Shown here: positions 41,301 through 50,372 of the stretch, piece after piece
Layout: each line of letters starts with the position of its first letter
How positions within the stretch are numbered: the stretch's first letter is position 1
Source: Anolis sagrei
Lineage: Eukaryota; Chordata; Lepidosauria; Squamata; Anolidae
Direction: 5' to 3'
Assembly (NCBI RefSeq): GCF_037176765.1
Contig: NC_090034.1
Location: forward strand, 21,485,375-21,549,374
DNA length: 64,000 nt
The notes under the pieces: model-generated
What the model saw: the letters and a program-made list of their open reading frames with translations, nothing else
Told to the model about the DNA's origin: nothing
Databases searched by the model: none
Position numbers and translations under genes: made by a program

Positions 41301-44300
41301 TGGTTTAAAGGCAGCCCTTGGGAAACCTTTGTAGAATTCGACATGTTAAGAAGTGCCAAATAATGGTGTTTGAGATAAGAGTATGGAAGGGCTTTTCGCA
41401 AAGCCCATCCTCAGAAGTGTGCAGCTTTGATTTAAGGAGGCCCTCCATTACATTGAATGTAATATTTTTAAACATTTTAAATGCTTAATATGTCTTAATT
41501 TTAATTTAATTTTAATGTTACTGCAATTGTATGTGTTTTAAGGCATTGAATAATCGCCTATATGTAAGCCACCTTAAGTCCCATTCAGGGTGAGAAAGGT
41601 GGGGTATAAATAGGGTAAATAAATAAATACGTAACTTCTTCCCTGGTCTCTTGGCAGAATGCCCAGCAGGTCCACTTCCGGACCCACCTAGAGGAGAAGC
41701 CCTACGTCTGCCAGTTCTGCAGCCAGGGCTTCCGGGAGAAGGGCTCCCTGGTGCGCCACATCCGCCACCACACCGGAGAGAAGCCCTTCAAGTGCTATCG
41801 CTGTGGACGTGGCTTTGCGGAGCATGGCACCCTCAACCGGCATCTCCGAACCATAGGTGAGACAAACATGCAAACGCCTACTTAGTACAATCAATGTTAT
41901 CCCAATGTAAGATCCTTGGCCTTTGTGTTTAATATCACCCATTGATTTCTGCCACACATTTGGCATGCCTTAATGCAGAATTCTTTTAACCAGCCGTTTC
42001 TTTCTGCCGTTCATGAACAACTTCTGAGTTGCATGTGTCTTCCTCTGCCTTTGCCCAGGGGGTTGCCTGCTTGCCTTGAAGGAAGCCGAGGAGGCCGTGG
42101 TCTCAGAGGAGGGCCAGTCCACAGAGCGTTTGGCTGCCACCGTCATTTCGGAAGACCCTCCCACCGTCTTGGTAGAGTTCTCTTCGGTAGTGGCTGACAC
42201 CCAAGAGTACATCATTGAGGTAGTGTAACAGAGCAGGGCAGAGCACAAGTGGAATGCTAGTGTTCCATACATTGCAAAGGTACTGTATTTTCTGGCATAT
42301 AAGACGACATTTTAACCCTGGAAAATCCTGTCAGAAGTAGAGGGTCATCTTATACACTGGGTATAAAAATAGAGGCTTCGAAATACCAGGCGAGGGAGGT
42401 GGGCAGCTGCCCTTCTGCTGGAGCAGGGTGCCCCAAGCAGCTGCTGTTGCTGTGCCCCTCCGGACCACTTGGCTCATGCTGCTAGGCTTCAGCCATCCTG
42501 AGGGGCTCCTCCATGCCATGCCCACCTCGGCTGCCATGGAGGAGGAGAAACTGCCTGGAAGCCTTGAGCTAAGTGGCACCGGAGCCAAGCTGCTTCAGCT
42601 GCCCTGCTCCAGTGGGAGGGCAACTGCCCGCCTCCCTCGCCTGGTACTTTGGAGCCTCTATCTTGTTTTGGACCCAAAACAGGAAGTGATGAGCGTGGCA
42701 GTTGGCTGGGCCACAGCGGGGCCTGGCTGCTGGTGGCGAGGAGGCCGCCTCTGTGGAGCCATGAAGCCGCCTCAAGGCCTAGGAAAGGAGGCCTTGGAGC
42801 CTAGAGGGGCTGACAAGAGGGATTGTCTTATACGGCAAGTATATCCCTCTAGATACTCTATAAAACTCTATATTTTAAATTGAAAAGTTGGAGGTCGTCT
42901 TATACATCCAGTTGTCTTGTACGCCGGAATATATGGTATTTGTGTGGAGTACTTCTGCTGTTGTCGAAGGCTTTCATGGCTGGAATCGCTGGGCTATTGT
43001 AGGTTTTTTAGGCAATATGGTCATGTTCTCGAAGCATTCCCTCCGGACGTTTTGCCTGCATTTATGGCAAGCATCCTCAGAAGTTGTGACCTCACAACCT
43101 CTGAGGATGCTTGCCATAAATGCAGGCGAAACGTCAGGAGGGAATGCTTCGAGAACATGGCCATATAGCCCAAAAGCCTATAACAACCCAGTACTTCTGT
43201 TTGGGTTGACTGATGCACTAGAAACCACTCCTGTTGCCTTCATTTCAATGAAGAGAGTGGCGGGAATAAAGTAGGGTTGTTCTTCAACAGCTTCTGTTGA
43301 CTAAGGTGTTTGCTTGCCATGTAACGTTTTGCTCTTGGGGGGGGAATGGGGGTTCTTTCTCTCTTAAAGACGGCCACCGAGGACATGGAGACCAGCGAAG
43401 CAACTGAAATCATAGAAGGAACGAGGCACGAGGTAGGTTGCCCTACTGCAGATATTCCTGAAATTCCAGTAACTGCCACTGTTTTTTTTCCCTGTGAGGT
43501 GGGAGTATTTCTAGACCTTTTTGCTGAATAAAAGCTGTTGCCATTTTGCAGAGCAGGCTCAGACCCATAGAAACTTATGCTTAAGATGCGCTCCAAGACA
43601 AAAACCTGCACTGGATTCAACTCTCCCTTCCAGATGGGACCTGGGGGGAGGGGGAGGGGGGGCACATGGGGAGTATATTAGTTTTAAAGGTAATTTTATT
43701 GTACCTTAATTGTATTTTAACTTTCACCCACGATATAAGTAGCTTATTTTAATTGCTATTTTTTTAAATTATTGGGTTATTTCATGTTATTGTGAAGTGC
43801 CTTGAGTCCCCATGGGGAGAAAGGAGGGGTAGAAATAAGGTTAATAATAATAGTGATAATGATAGTGTTGGAAAGAGACCACAAGGGTCGTCCTTGATGC
43901 CAATTCTAGTTTTGGCAAACCTCTGATGTCATAATAAGAACAATAAGAATTATAAAAGATTTGGAAGGGATCATAAGGGTCACCCTTGGTGCTAATTATA
44001 GCTTCGGCAAACCCTTGATGTCCTCATAGTAAAAGTAGTAGTTTGTTGTTTATTCGTTCAGTCATTTCTCACTCTTTGTAACCTCATGGACCAGACTATG
44101 ACAGAGCTCGCTGTCGGCCATCGCTACCCCCAGCTCCTTCAAGGTCAAACCAGTCACTTCAAGGATAACATCCATCCATCCATCTTGCCCTTGGTCGCCC
44201 CTCTTCCTTTTTCCTTCCATTTTCCCCAGCATCATTGTCTTCTCTAAGCTTTCCTGTCTTCTCATTATGTGGCCAAAGTACTTCATCTTTGCCTCTAATA

Positions 44301-47300
44301 TCCTTCCCTCCATTGAGCAGTCAGGCTTTATTTCCTGGAGTATGGACTGGTTGGATCTTCTGGCGGTCCAAGGCATTCTCAGAATTTTCCTCCAACACCA
44401 CAGTTTAAAAGCATCTATCAGCCTTATGGTCCAGCTCTCACATCCATAGGTTACCACAAGGAATACCATTGCTTTAACTATGCCGATCTTCATTCCCAGT
44501 GTAGTAGTAGTAGTGTAGTAGTAGTAGTTATTCGTCGTGTCATCTGTGAAATGCGCACCTATGGGTTTTACCCCACGCATGTGCAGCATTTCGGATTATA
44601 TTATAGTTTTAAATGATATTTTTAAGATGAAGGCAAGCCCCGCCTCCCCCCCCCCCCCCCCCGCTCAGTATATAAGCCAGCAGGCGTGGCCTCAGGTCAG
44701 TTCCTTTTTCCATGCCAAGCTAGTAGCATCCCTCGGATTTCTCCTTCGCCTCATTGGACTTGACTCTTTTCCCCACCATCGACCATCCGACCTTCTCCAA
44801 CCCTGACCCGGACCGTTTTTGACCTGCTTCTGCCTATCCCATTTACAGGCTTGATATGTTTTCTTTATATTTTAAAAATTGCTCGGCCTGCGGGGCAACT
44901 CTCCCCGAGGCCGCTAGACACTCTAAATGCCTCTTGTGCTTGGGGGAATCCCACAACCCCCAAACCTGTGAAATTTGCCTTACCTTTACGACGAGAGCAC
45001 ATAAGGGCAGGGAAGCCCGTCTCAAAGCGCTCCTACACGAGCGTGCATTGGCTCCCCAAGTGGCCACCAATTCCGCCGCTCAATCCTCCCCTATTCAGGA
45101 GCTTTCTGAGCCTTCCTCCCCCCGCGAGGGGGAAAGGCAAACTCCTCCCTCGGCACTGGTCTCCCATGCGGAACTGCCGAGAAAGAAAGCTAAAGTTTCA
45201 AAACAAACTGTGAGGCCCTCTAAAACGAAAGAGAAACAAAGTAAACAAAAAAGGGACGGCAACTCACTGGCACACAGTCCTTGAGCCCTCCTTCTCTGGA
45301 ACCGATGAATCTCCCTGCCGGTTCCACGCTCCAATTGCAAGACTCTCTTCCAACCCTCCTCCATATGGAAGAGCCCCTGCAGCTTCCTCCACTGGAGCTA
45401 TTGGATCCCCATGTGCAGCTAGATAGCGAACCCATCATGGATCGCTCAGTCTCTCCTCCCCCCTCTTTCCCCCTCCCATGCCTCCCCCCCCCTCCAGTAC
45501 CGCAACAAAACCCTCAGCTACATTCTTCTGCAGCACAATGTGCCTCACACAGCTGGCACCGCTCTCCCTCTCCTGAGCATTCCCCAAGCCAACCTGCCTC
45601 AAACTCCAAACGCTCCCACGTTCCCCCCATGAACAGCCTCAAAGCTATCATGATTACCACTATTCACCATATCCTCCTCCTTTCCCCATCTATCCTTATT
45701 ACTACCCTCCCCATCCTGAGCAGTTCAGGGGATATAACCCTGCTGAGTATATCCCCCCCCCCTCCCGAACATTCCTACCCTCATCCCCCACGTGCGCCTC
45801 CTACGGCCACACTCTCTTGCCCTCCTCCTGCTACACCTTTACCTCAAGAAGAACCCTAACCTCAAGGCCCTCCTTCTATACCCCAGCCAGATGCTGAAAC
45901 CATTGACCTTGAGTCTACAGATGATACACCTGAACACCCTGAACAACAACCTGACACAGATCCTTCTCAACAAATGGAGGATTTTAAAAAGTTCTCGGCC
46001 TTACTTATTCACCTCTCCAGAGCCTTGAATCTTGCCACCCCTGAAGCCTCCGACACAGTCCAAGACCCGTGCTTCACCTCATCAGAGCAACAGGCACCTT
46101 CAGCTACTATCCTACCCACCGTACCTTACCTTCTCAAAATTTTGAAAAATACAGGGATTGCTCCAGCCCTTGTGCCGGCAACTCCCAAAAGAGCAGAAAA
46201 CTTATACCGTATTAACCTTACCTCTGCCTCATGGTTGTCTAAGATGCCTAAGGCAAACTCTGTGGTGACTGATGCTCAACCTAAACCTGTTCAAAGGAAC
46301 CAAGCTTCTCCCTCTGACAAAGAAGGGAAAAAGCTGGATACCATGGCCAGAAAGTGTTACTCCTCAGCATGCCTTTTCGCTCGCATGGCTCATTATGGAG
46401 TTTACATGAGCGTTTACCAAACCTTTTTATGGAATAAGTTATCTCCCTACCTTGAATTGCTGCCCCCATCTGACCAGCCTATGGCAACGGCCCTTAAACA
46501 AGAGGCCCTTCTCTTATCCAAGTTACAAAAAGACCTGGCAAGAAACACCGCTGACACCTCTGGCAAACTTATTGCGGGCTTGGTGGCCTTACACCGCCAT
46601 GCCTGGCTCAGAGCAGCAATCCTTTCCCAATCAGCTCGCACGCTGATAGAGGATTTCCCTATGGATGAGGCAGGACTGTTTAATCCAGAGACAGACTCCC
46701 AATTGAAACACTCCCATGAGATGAAACAAACCGTGCATAAGTATGACCAACAACCATACCCTTATCAACGTCAACAAGGGCAACCATACTACCATCGCCC
46801 GCAATTCTACGACAGGCCTTACAGCTCTCCCTTCTACAGAGGGCGATACCGCCCATACCCGTCCTCTCCAGCCACCAGGAGACCTCTTCTTCCAGCCAGA
46901 GGTCAGTTTCGTGGTACCAGATCCATGTCAAATAACAAACGCCGTTTTTAGCACTCCCCCTGTCTCCCAACACCCCCCCCCCCCCGCCTCAGGCTAACCC
47001 CGAACCTCTCATGTTCTTAAATAGACTTAATTCATTCCTTCATGCCTGGCAATCTATCACTACAGATGCCTGGATTCTCGACATCATTGACAGGGGCTAT
47101 GCCATAGAATTCTATACCTACCCCCCCCCCCCCCCCACCATCTGGGACAAAGTCAGTACTCTCCTACATAAAGGAGCCATCTCCTCTTTATCTCCCCAGG
47201 AAACCCCCTCATGCTTTTTTTCTAGATATTTCCTGGTGGACAAGAAGGACGGTGGCCTTCGCCCCATCCTAGATCTCCGCAAAATCAATACGTTTATTAT

Positions 47301-50300
47301 CACACGTAAATTCCGTATGCTTACTCTACCTAATATTCTCCCCTTTGTCCTGAAGGACTCCTGGCTAGCTACTATTGATTTAAAAGATGCGTATTTCCAT
47401 TTATCAATTAGACAATTCCACCGTAGATTTTTGTGCTTTGCCATACAGCAAAATTATTACTGTTTCAGTGTGTTCCCGTTTGGACTATGTACCTCACCTA
47501 GAGTGTTCACCAAATGTATGTCAGTGATAGCCGCCCACCTACACCAACAGGGCGTTACGGTTTTTCCGTACCTGGCCGACTGGATGCTGTGTGCTCCGTC
47601 CCAGTCTCAACTCTCTACTGATGTTCAATACACTTTGTCTCTTTTACAGACCCTGGGCCTGGTGATAAATCGAGAAAAATCGCAACTGACTCCGACACAG
47701 CGCATCCACTTCATAGGAGCCATCATAGACTCCATTACTCAAAAAGCCTTCCTCCCAGAGAACCGCTTCACCAACCTACGGACGGCCATCTCAAAACTCC
47801 AACATTCTCGCTCTGCGTCTGCCTGGGCCATCCAACCCATCCTTGGCCACATGTCTTCGACCACAAATGTCACCCCATTTGCACGCCTCCGAATGAGGCC
47901 TCTCCAGAATTGGTTTATCAGAACGTTCAACCCCCTCACCGACCCTCAATCCCGGGTCCTCTACCCACCCAACTCCATCCTCCAATCCCTGTCATGGTGG
48001 ACAAGGGAACACAATGTCTGTCAAGGAATGCCCTTCAACCAACCTCGCCCCTCTATGTCCCTCACGACCGATGCCTCTAACTCCGGCTGGGGAGCGCATC
48101 TCAAAGGTTTCAAGGTCAGCGGACACTGGTCCCCCCTAGAACGCAAACTTCACATCAATGCATTAGAACTGATAGCGGTAGAGAAAGCCCTCTGGTCCTT
48201 CTGCCGCATCATAGCCAATCGCACAATCCAAATTGTCACAGACAACACAGCTGTGAAGTACTACCTCAACAAACAGGAGGGACACGCTCACAAACCTTAC
48301 TCCCTATCTCCATATGCATCTGTGAATGGTGCATCCAAAACAATGTACTCCTCACGGCCATCCACCTACCAGGCCAGGACAACACACTAGCTGACTCCCT
48401 CAGCAGAACATTGAAAAACAACCACGAGTGGCAACTCCATCCCAGGGAGTTCGAAACCATCACTCGAAGGTGGGGCAAACCCAAGATAGACATGTTTGCA
48501 TCACCGACAAACACCCACTGCCCCATGTTCTGCGCAAGACTCCACCCTCATGCATCCTCAGGCTGTCTCGGGAGATGCCTTCCTGTTCCAGTGGTCCCCA
48601 GGCCTCCTCTACCTCTTTCCCCCCCTTCCCCTCCTCTCTCCAGTAATAGCAAAAATTATCCAAGACAACTCAGATTGCCTCCACATTGCCCCATGGTGGC
48701 CCCGACAACACTGGTTCGCCACCCTCCTCCACCTCTCCCAGGGAGACTTTCTCCATCTCAACCCCATGCCAGATCTCCTCACGGTAGAGAATGGGCTCGT
48801 TCTCCACCCAGACCTCCAGTCCCTGCACCTCACGGCCTGGAGGATCAAGCCTCACTAGATATTTCCGCAGAGGCCTCCCGTATTATCCTAGCGGCCCATA
48901 AACCAGCTACCTAAAAATCATATACTTACAAATGGGCCTTGTTTAAGTCCTTTACTCAATCAGCTGGGCATGACCCCAGCCATGCGCCTATTCCTATTGT
49001 ACTTGACTTCTTGGTGCATCTTTCAAACAAAGGTTTTCCCCTCTCCTCTGTTAAATGTTATTTAGCGGCCCTTTCCTCCCGAAAGTGGTCTCCCGTTTTA
49101 ATATGTCCCAGGACATTGTTTTTACCTTCCTTTTTCCCAAACCCCTCCTCTCCACTTGAATTGGCACTCCACTCTTTAGATGTTAAAAGAGCCTTGTCCT
49201 TCTACATACATAGGATGGCTGAATACAGGAAATCTCCTCGGCTCTTTTTAAAATATAGAGAAGACACGTTAGGCCTCCCTGTGTCCTCCCAGGGACTCGC
49301 CTCATGGATTGTCTCTGCAATACGCCTAGCATACCAACTAGCGGGCAAGCAACCTCCTTCTCACTTATGGGCTCACTCGACTCGCTCGGTGTCCACCTCA
49401 CAGGCTTTTCTCCAAGGAGTTCCTCTTGACCAGATTTGCAAAGCAGCTACGTGGGCCAACCCTTTCACGTTTGCATCCCACTACAAATTGGACATTTTGG
49501 CAAAGAAAGACGCCGCTTTCGGCAGAGCTGTACTTTTCTCTTGTGTGGCATGACCCGCCTCCAAGGTTAGTTAACTTGCTATTCACCCATAGGTGCGCAT
49601 TTCACAGATGACATGACGAATAAATATAGGTTGCTTACCTGTGACCGTATTTCTTCGAGTGTCAATCTGTGAAATTCGCACAACCCGCCCATCCTCCCTG
49701 CTTGTCATGCCTCTACCTGGCTATCATCTTGGCGCTAGGGAACTGACCTGAGGCCACGCCTGCTGGCTTATATACTGAGCGTGGGTAGGGGGGTGATGGG
49801 CGGGGCTTGCCTTCATCTTAAAAATATCATTTAAAACTATAATATAATCCGAAATGCTGTGCATGCGCGGGGTAAAACCCATAGGTGCGAATTTCACAGA
49901 TTGACACTCGAAGAAATACGGTTACGGGTAAGCAACCTATATTTATAATGTTGGAAGAGATCACAAGCGCCATCCTTGGTACCCATTCTAGATCCAGCAA
50001 TCCCTTGATGTCCTTCCTTCCTACCTCTTTCTCTTCCTCTTTTAGGTGGACAGCCACATCATGAAGGTGGTTCAGCAGATTGTGAACCAGGCAAGTGCTG
50101 GCCACCAGATCATTGTCCAGAACGTGACAGTGGCGGAGGGCCCTGCGGTGGTGGGCACTTCGGAGGCAGAGCCCCTGGCCGTTGCCAGCCCTGAGAGCCT
50201 GACGGAGCAGGTGGCCCTGACACTGGCCTCCGCTATCCACAAAGGGGAGGCCGAGGAGGGGACAGCGGTGACCATGGTGGCCTCTGAGGATATCGAGATC

Positions 50301-50372
50301 ATGGAGCCGGCTGGAGAGTATGTCATTGCCGCCCAGGAGGAGGAGCTGGAGGTCCAGACAGTCATCGTATAA
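29986..50372 (+). CDS. E4F1: E4F1: zinc-finger transcription factor / E3 ligase (14 exons)
   Basis: E4F1 is a nuclear C2H2 zinc-finger repressor/activator that also ubiquitylates p53 and controls mitochondrial and cell-cycle genes. Exons: 29986-30115, 32112-~32230, 32559-32655, 33037-33266, 34164-34284, 34409-34561, 35049-35203, 35932-36153, 36277-36382, 36913-37130, 41658-41856, 42059-42219, 43370-43432, 50046-50372; about 766 aa (human 784). Fingers include HKCGRCGSEF near the start, YVCELCHKTF, YECKLCGTSF, YKCKKCGKSF, HACPYCSETF, FSCEECGKEF, FRCGECGKLY, YPCAKCGKRF, YVCQFCSQGF and FKCYRCGRGF. Conserved linkers are EEPITIAHIVVEA, VKLLVNKEGRYVC, SPVIHLVTDAKG and EVDSHIMKVVQQIV; the end is EVQTVIV. 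A Glu run lies in exon 4. Introns 10 and 13 (4.5 and 6.6 kb) are swollen by transposons. Exon 2's donor is uncertain. Confidence 0.95.
30365..30535. repeat. AT-rich repeat in E4F1 intron 1
   Basis: Imperfect ATTATATTCTATATTATAT units occur twice (30386 and 30468), followed by (TTTA)n. No coding content. Confidence 0.55.
30536..31540. mobile_element. L2 fragments in opposite orientations (E4F1 intron 1)
   Basis: 30536-31030 is a reverse L2 3' end (CATTTCTACCCCGTCCTTTT, GAAGTGAGTTCCACAGGTGG). 31000-31065 is a second reverse 3' tail. 31066-31540 is a forward L2 C-terminus and 3' UTR (TATAAAGCCCTGTCTGAATG, CCGTGGAACTCTCTACCCAG, then CTTCTACCC-like AAGAAGGACGGGATACAAAT with an A-rich end). Frames are broken. 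Confidence 0.7.
33326..33456. mobile_element. hAT MITE in E4F1 intron 4
   Basis: Ends CAGGCACAGGCAAACTTTGG and GAAGTTTGTCCATGCCTG, with CCAGGTGTTTTGGATTTCCA facing GGGAGTCCAAAACACCTGG. It is the same family as 16129-16262. No intact 8-bp duplication is apparent. Confidence 0.8.
33488..33835. mobile_element. MITE pieces around a TAAGACGC inverted repeat
   Basis: GGCCCCATCTGCACTGCCATATAATGC (33502) and ACTGCATTATATGGCAGCCATG (33795) are the ends of one palindromic MITE. Nested between them, 33585-33735 has TTCTTCAATTGTAAGACGTC at one side and CATCTTAGAATGGAAGAAAT at the other, around two CACACCCATTTT/CGCCCATTTTT blocks. The second looks like a separate inverted-repeat element that landed in the first. 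Confidence 0.5.
34630..34935 (+). mobile_element. CR1 3' region, decayed (E4F1 intron 6)
   Basis: Forward CR1 sequence: AAAATGATCAAAGGCCTGGA, GAAGAAGAGAAGGTTGAGATGAGA, then TGAGTTCAAGTGACAGGAAAAGG. The region with TTTGAAGAGCTGG and ATGATAGCCATG-like segments is heavily mutated. Confidence 0.7.
35368..35765 (-). mobile_element. Helitron of a second subfamily (E4F1 intron 7)
   Basis: CTAG at 35368 is followed by a hairpin (GTACCCAGCAATGCCTGGGTAA) that differs from the GCCACGCGTTGC type. TTTTGACTTTTATATA marks the other end near 35750. Body blocks resemble the other Helitrons (GGTTTGGTCCTGATTCATCA, CTGGATGTGGGAG). Confidence 0.55.
36651..36706 (-). mobile_element. Internally deleted Helitron, ends only
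   Basis: CTAGCTTAGGTATCCAGCGA gives the hairpin end and GGTATTTTGACTTTTATTAT plus ACAGAT the other end. Only about 56 bp remain, an end-to-end version of the element at 35368. Confidence 0.5.
37426..37605 (-). mobile_element. L2 3' UTR, reverse orientation
   Basis: An (ATTT)n tail at 37426-37447, then CGTATTTCTACCCCGCCCTT, a G run (37485-37496) and CAGGGCGGCTTACAAAAGGC. It abuts the Helitron starting at 37611. Confidence 0.75.
37790..38133 (+). mobile_element. L2 3' UTR ending in (AAT)n
   Basis: GTAAGCCGCATCGAGTCCTC followed by CGGGAGATGCTAGCGGGGTA and an (AAT)n tail (38110-38133) is a full forward L2 3' end. It sits inside the Helitron composite. Confidence 0.75.
38400..38668 (+). repeat. 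Polypyrimidine CTTT/CCTT tract
   Basis: About 265 bp of imperfect TTCC and TTTC repeats on the + strand, preceded by (AAT)n at 38335-38369. Long Ser/Phe/Leu/Pro frames here are composition artefacts. Confidence 0.85.
38745..38990 (+). repeat. G/T-rich minisatellite, unit about 44 bp
   Basis: Five to six units of GGGGGAGTGATGGAGCGTGG then GGTTGCGTGTGTGTGTGCGG plus CGGCG start near 38743, 38787, 38831, 38875, 38910 and 38954. The G runs are spaced well for G-quadruplex forms. Confidence 0.85.
39001..39236 (+). repeat. Tandem duplication, period 129 bp
   Basis: A block of about 100 bp starting TTGTTTTTCATTTTGAGTAG recurs at 39130 with about one mismatch. A 29-bp T/G-rich link separates the copies. 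The near identity shows the duplication is recent. Confidence 0.85.
39290..40250 (-). mobile_element. L2 LINE C-terminal half, reverse orientation
   Basis: Minus-strand pieces match the L2 at 19108-21075: LDGVTLPLKTQVRSLGVILD, SRIDYCNALYVGLPLKTVQK and PHLWNSLPGEIRSSTSLLSF. Several frameshifts break it, for example between the two pieces near 39690. The tail end is near 39350. Confidence 0.85.
40540..41050 (+). mobile_element. L2 LINE C-terminal fragment, forward
   Basis: CCAGATTGGATTATTGCAATGC (DYCNA), CAGCTCCACTGGCTGCTGAT (QLHWLLI), AGGTTATGACCTACAAAGCC (VMTYKA) and CTTTGGAATTCCCTCCC (LWNSL) are present in order with frame breaks. Confidence 0.8.
41440..41635 (+). mobile_element. L2-type 3' end abutting E4F1 exon 11
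   Basis: TTAAGGCATTGAATAATCGC, GTAAGCCACCTTAAGTCCC and GGTGGGGTATAAATAGGG end in (AAAT)n at 41620-41630, about 25 bp before the acceptor of exon 11. The same 3' end recurs at 60745-60900. Confidence 0.7.
42272..42940. mobile_element. Inverted-repeat DNA transposon, non-coding (E4F1 intron 12)
   Basis: Ends are TACTGTATTTTCTGGCATAT plus AAGACGAC (42280-42308) and the inverse GTCGTCTTATAC..GCCGGAATATATGGTA (42895-42936). About 600 bp between them carry no transposase; a GC-rich middle has short frames without similarity. Superfamily unassigned. Confidence 0.6.
42955..43200. repeat. Long palindrome of two hammerhead-type repeats
   Basis: The minus copy (42955-43088) and plus copy (43089-43200) are near-perfect inverses: TTGTCGAAGGCTTTCATGGC at one end, AGCCTATAACAACCCAGT at the other and GTTGTGACCTCACAAC at the centre. 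Each arm has CTGAGGA, a stem and a GAAA/AAAA plus CGTC box. The arms belong to the family at 6945-7125. Confidence 0.8.
43700..43862 (+). mobile_element. L2-type 3' end, forward
   Basis: GTGCCTTGAGTCCCCATGGG, GAAAGGAGGGGTAGAAATAA and an AATAATAATAGTGATAATG tail. Confidence 0.65.
43863..44030 (+). repeat. Tandem units split by later insertions (third at 49948-50015)
   Basis: GTTGGAAAGAGACCACAAGG (43868), TTTGGAAGGGATCATAAGGG (43960) and GTTGGAAGAGATCACAAGCG (49948) start three copies of a ~65-bp unit ending GGCAAACCCTTGATGTCCTC. The third was pushed 5.9 kb away by the BovB fragment and the DIRS element. Confidence 0.75.
44044..44502 (-). mobile_element. BovB C-terminal fragment, reverse orientation
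   Basis: The minus-strand frame reads AMVFLVVTYGCESWT, LIDAFKLWCWRKILRMPWTA and YFGHIMRRQESLEKTMMLG, the C-terminus of BovB. A few residues (the GKAERRK region) are lost relative to the copy at 4346. It sits directly against the DIRS element. Confidence 0.9.
44540..44712 (+). repeat. Left inverted terminal repeat of the DIRS element
   Basis: CATCTGTGAAATGCGCACCT through AGATGAAGGCAAGCCCCGCC and a C run to GGCGTGGCCTCAGGTCAGTT is the inverse of 49735-49892. A TATA-like AGTATATAAGCC lies near 44668. About 14 bp outside the shared part are unique to this end. Confidence 0.88.
44856..46951 (+). mobile_element. DIRS gag-like region (fossil)
   Basis: The N-terminal part has a Cys-rich CSACGATLPEAARHSKCLLC and CEICLTF pattern like the zinc-binding starts of DIRS gag proteins, then a Pro/Ser-rich stretch. 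The latter part is a hydrophobic helix-rich segment and an Arg/Tyr/Pro-rich end (YRPYPSSPATRRP) that may bind RNA. Assignment rests on position and composition. Confidence 0.6.
47011..48390 (+). mobile_element. DIRS reverse transcriptase / RNase H (fossil)
   Basis: RT blocks: FLVDKKDGGLRPILDLRKIN, ATIDLKDAYFHLSI, FCFSVFPFGLCTSPRVFTK (as YCFSVFPFGL) and YLADWML at the catalytic box (YxAD in place of YxDD, a form seen in this group). RNase H: LTTDASNSGWGAHL, HINALELIAVEKAL and IVTDNTAVKYYL. The order RT then RNase H without a separate protease or DDE integrase fits DIRS. Confidence 0.9.
48900..49553 (+). mobile_element. DIRS tyrosine recombinase (fossil)
   Basis: The segment reads VKCYLAALSSRKW in the core-binding region, and HSTRSVSTSQAFLQGVPLDQ (H-x-x-R box) followed by TFASHYKLDI with the presumed nucleophile Tyr. 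An Arg upstream (LFLKYREDTLG) would be the first Arg of the R..H-x-x-R..Y set. It replaces the integrase of LTR elements. Confidence 0.85.
49585..49682. repeat. DIRS internal complementary region
   Basis: CATAGGTGCGCATTTCACAG through GACGAATAA is the inverse of the left outer end; it runs without a gap into ATATAGGTTGCTTACCTGTG through CAATCTGTGAAATTCGCAC, the inverse of the right outer end. This joined arrangement is the template thought to bridge the ends during DIRS replication. Confidence 0.9.
49735..49946 (-). repeat. Right inverted terminal repeat of the DIRS element
   Basis: AACTGACCTGAGGCCACGCC to CATAGGTGCGAATTTCACAG is the inverse of the left repeat, followed by about 50 bp (ACACTCGAAGAAATACGG to AACCTATATTTAT) unique to the right end and copied in the internal complementary region. 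Confidence 0.88.

Larger units (their letters stand above)
44527..49946 (+). mobile_element. DIRS-type tyrosine-recombinase retroelement (fossil copy)
   Basis: A 5.4-kb element in E4F1 intron 13. It has inverted terminal repeats, an internal complementary region next to the right repeat, and in order a gag-like region (about 44856-46950), reverse transcriptase/RNase H (about 47010-48400) with a further conserved region after it, and a tyrosine recombinase (about 48900-49553). This layout is diagnostic for DIRS. The copy looks broken, with roughly three to six breaks, but its ends are nearly identical, so it is young. No target duplication is seen, as expected for recombinase integration. Confidence 0.92.

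Noticed and set aside
42220-42228. E4F1 ending early by read-through into intron 12 (GTAGTGTAA after IIE)
   Set aside because: The later exons 13 and 14 match the conserved C-terminus, with good splice sites, so the longer form is the main one; the short form would need transcript proof.
42428-42883. A 151-codon frame in the TAAGACGAC element
   Set aside because: It has no recognisable domain or splice support and ends in the terminal repeat.
43081-43150. Palindrome considered as a microRNA hairpin
   Set aside because: The palindrome is explained by two inverted copies of a dispersed repeat; arms are far longer than a typical precursor.
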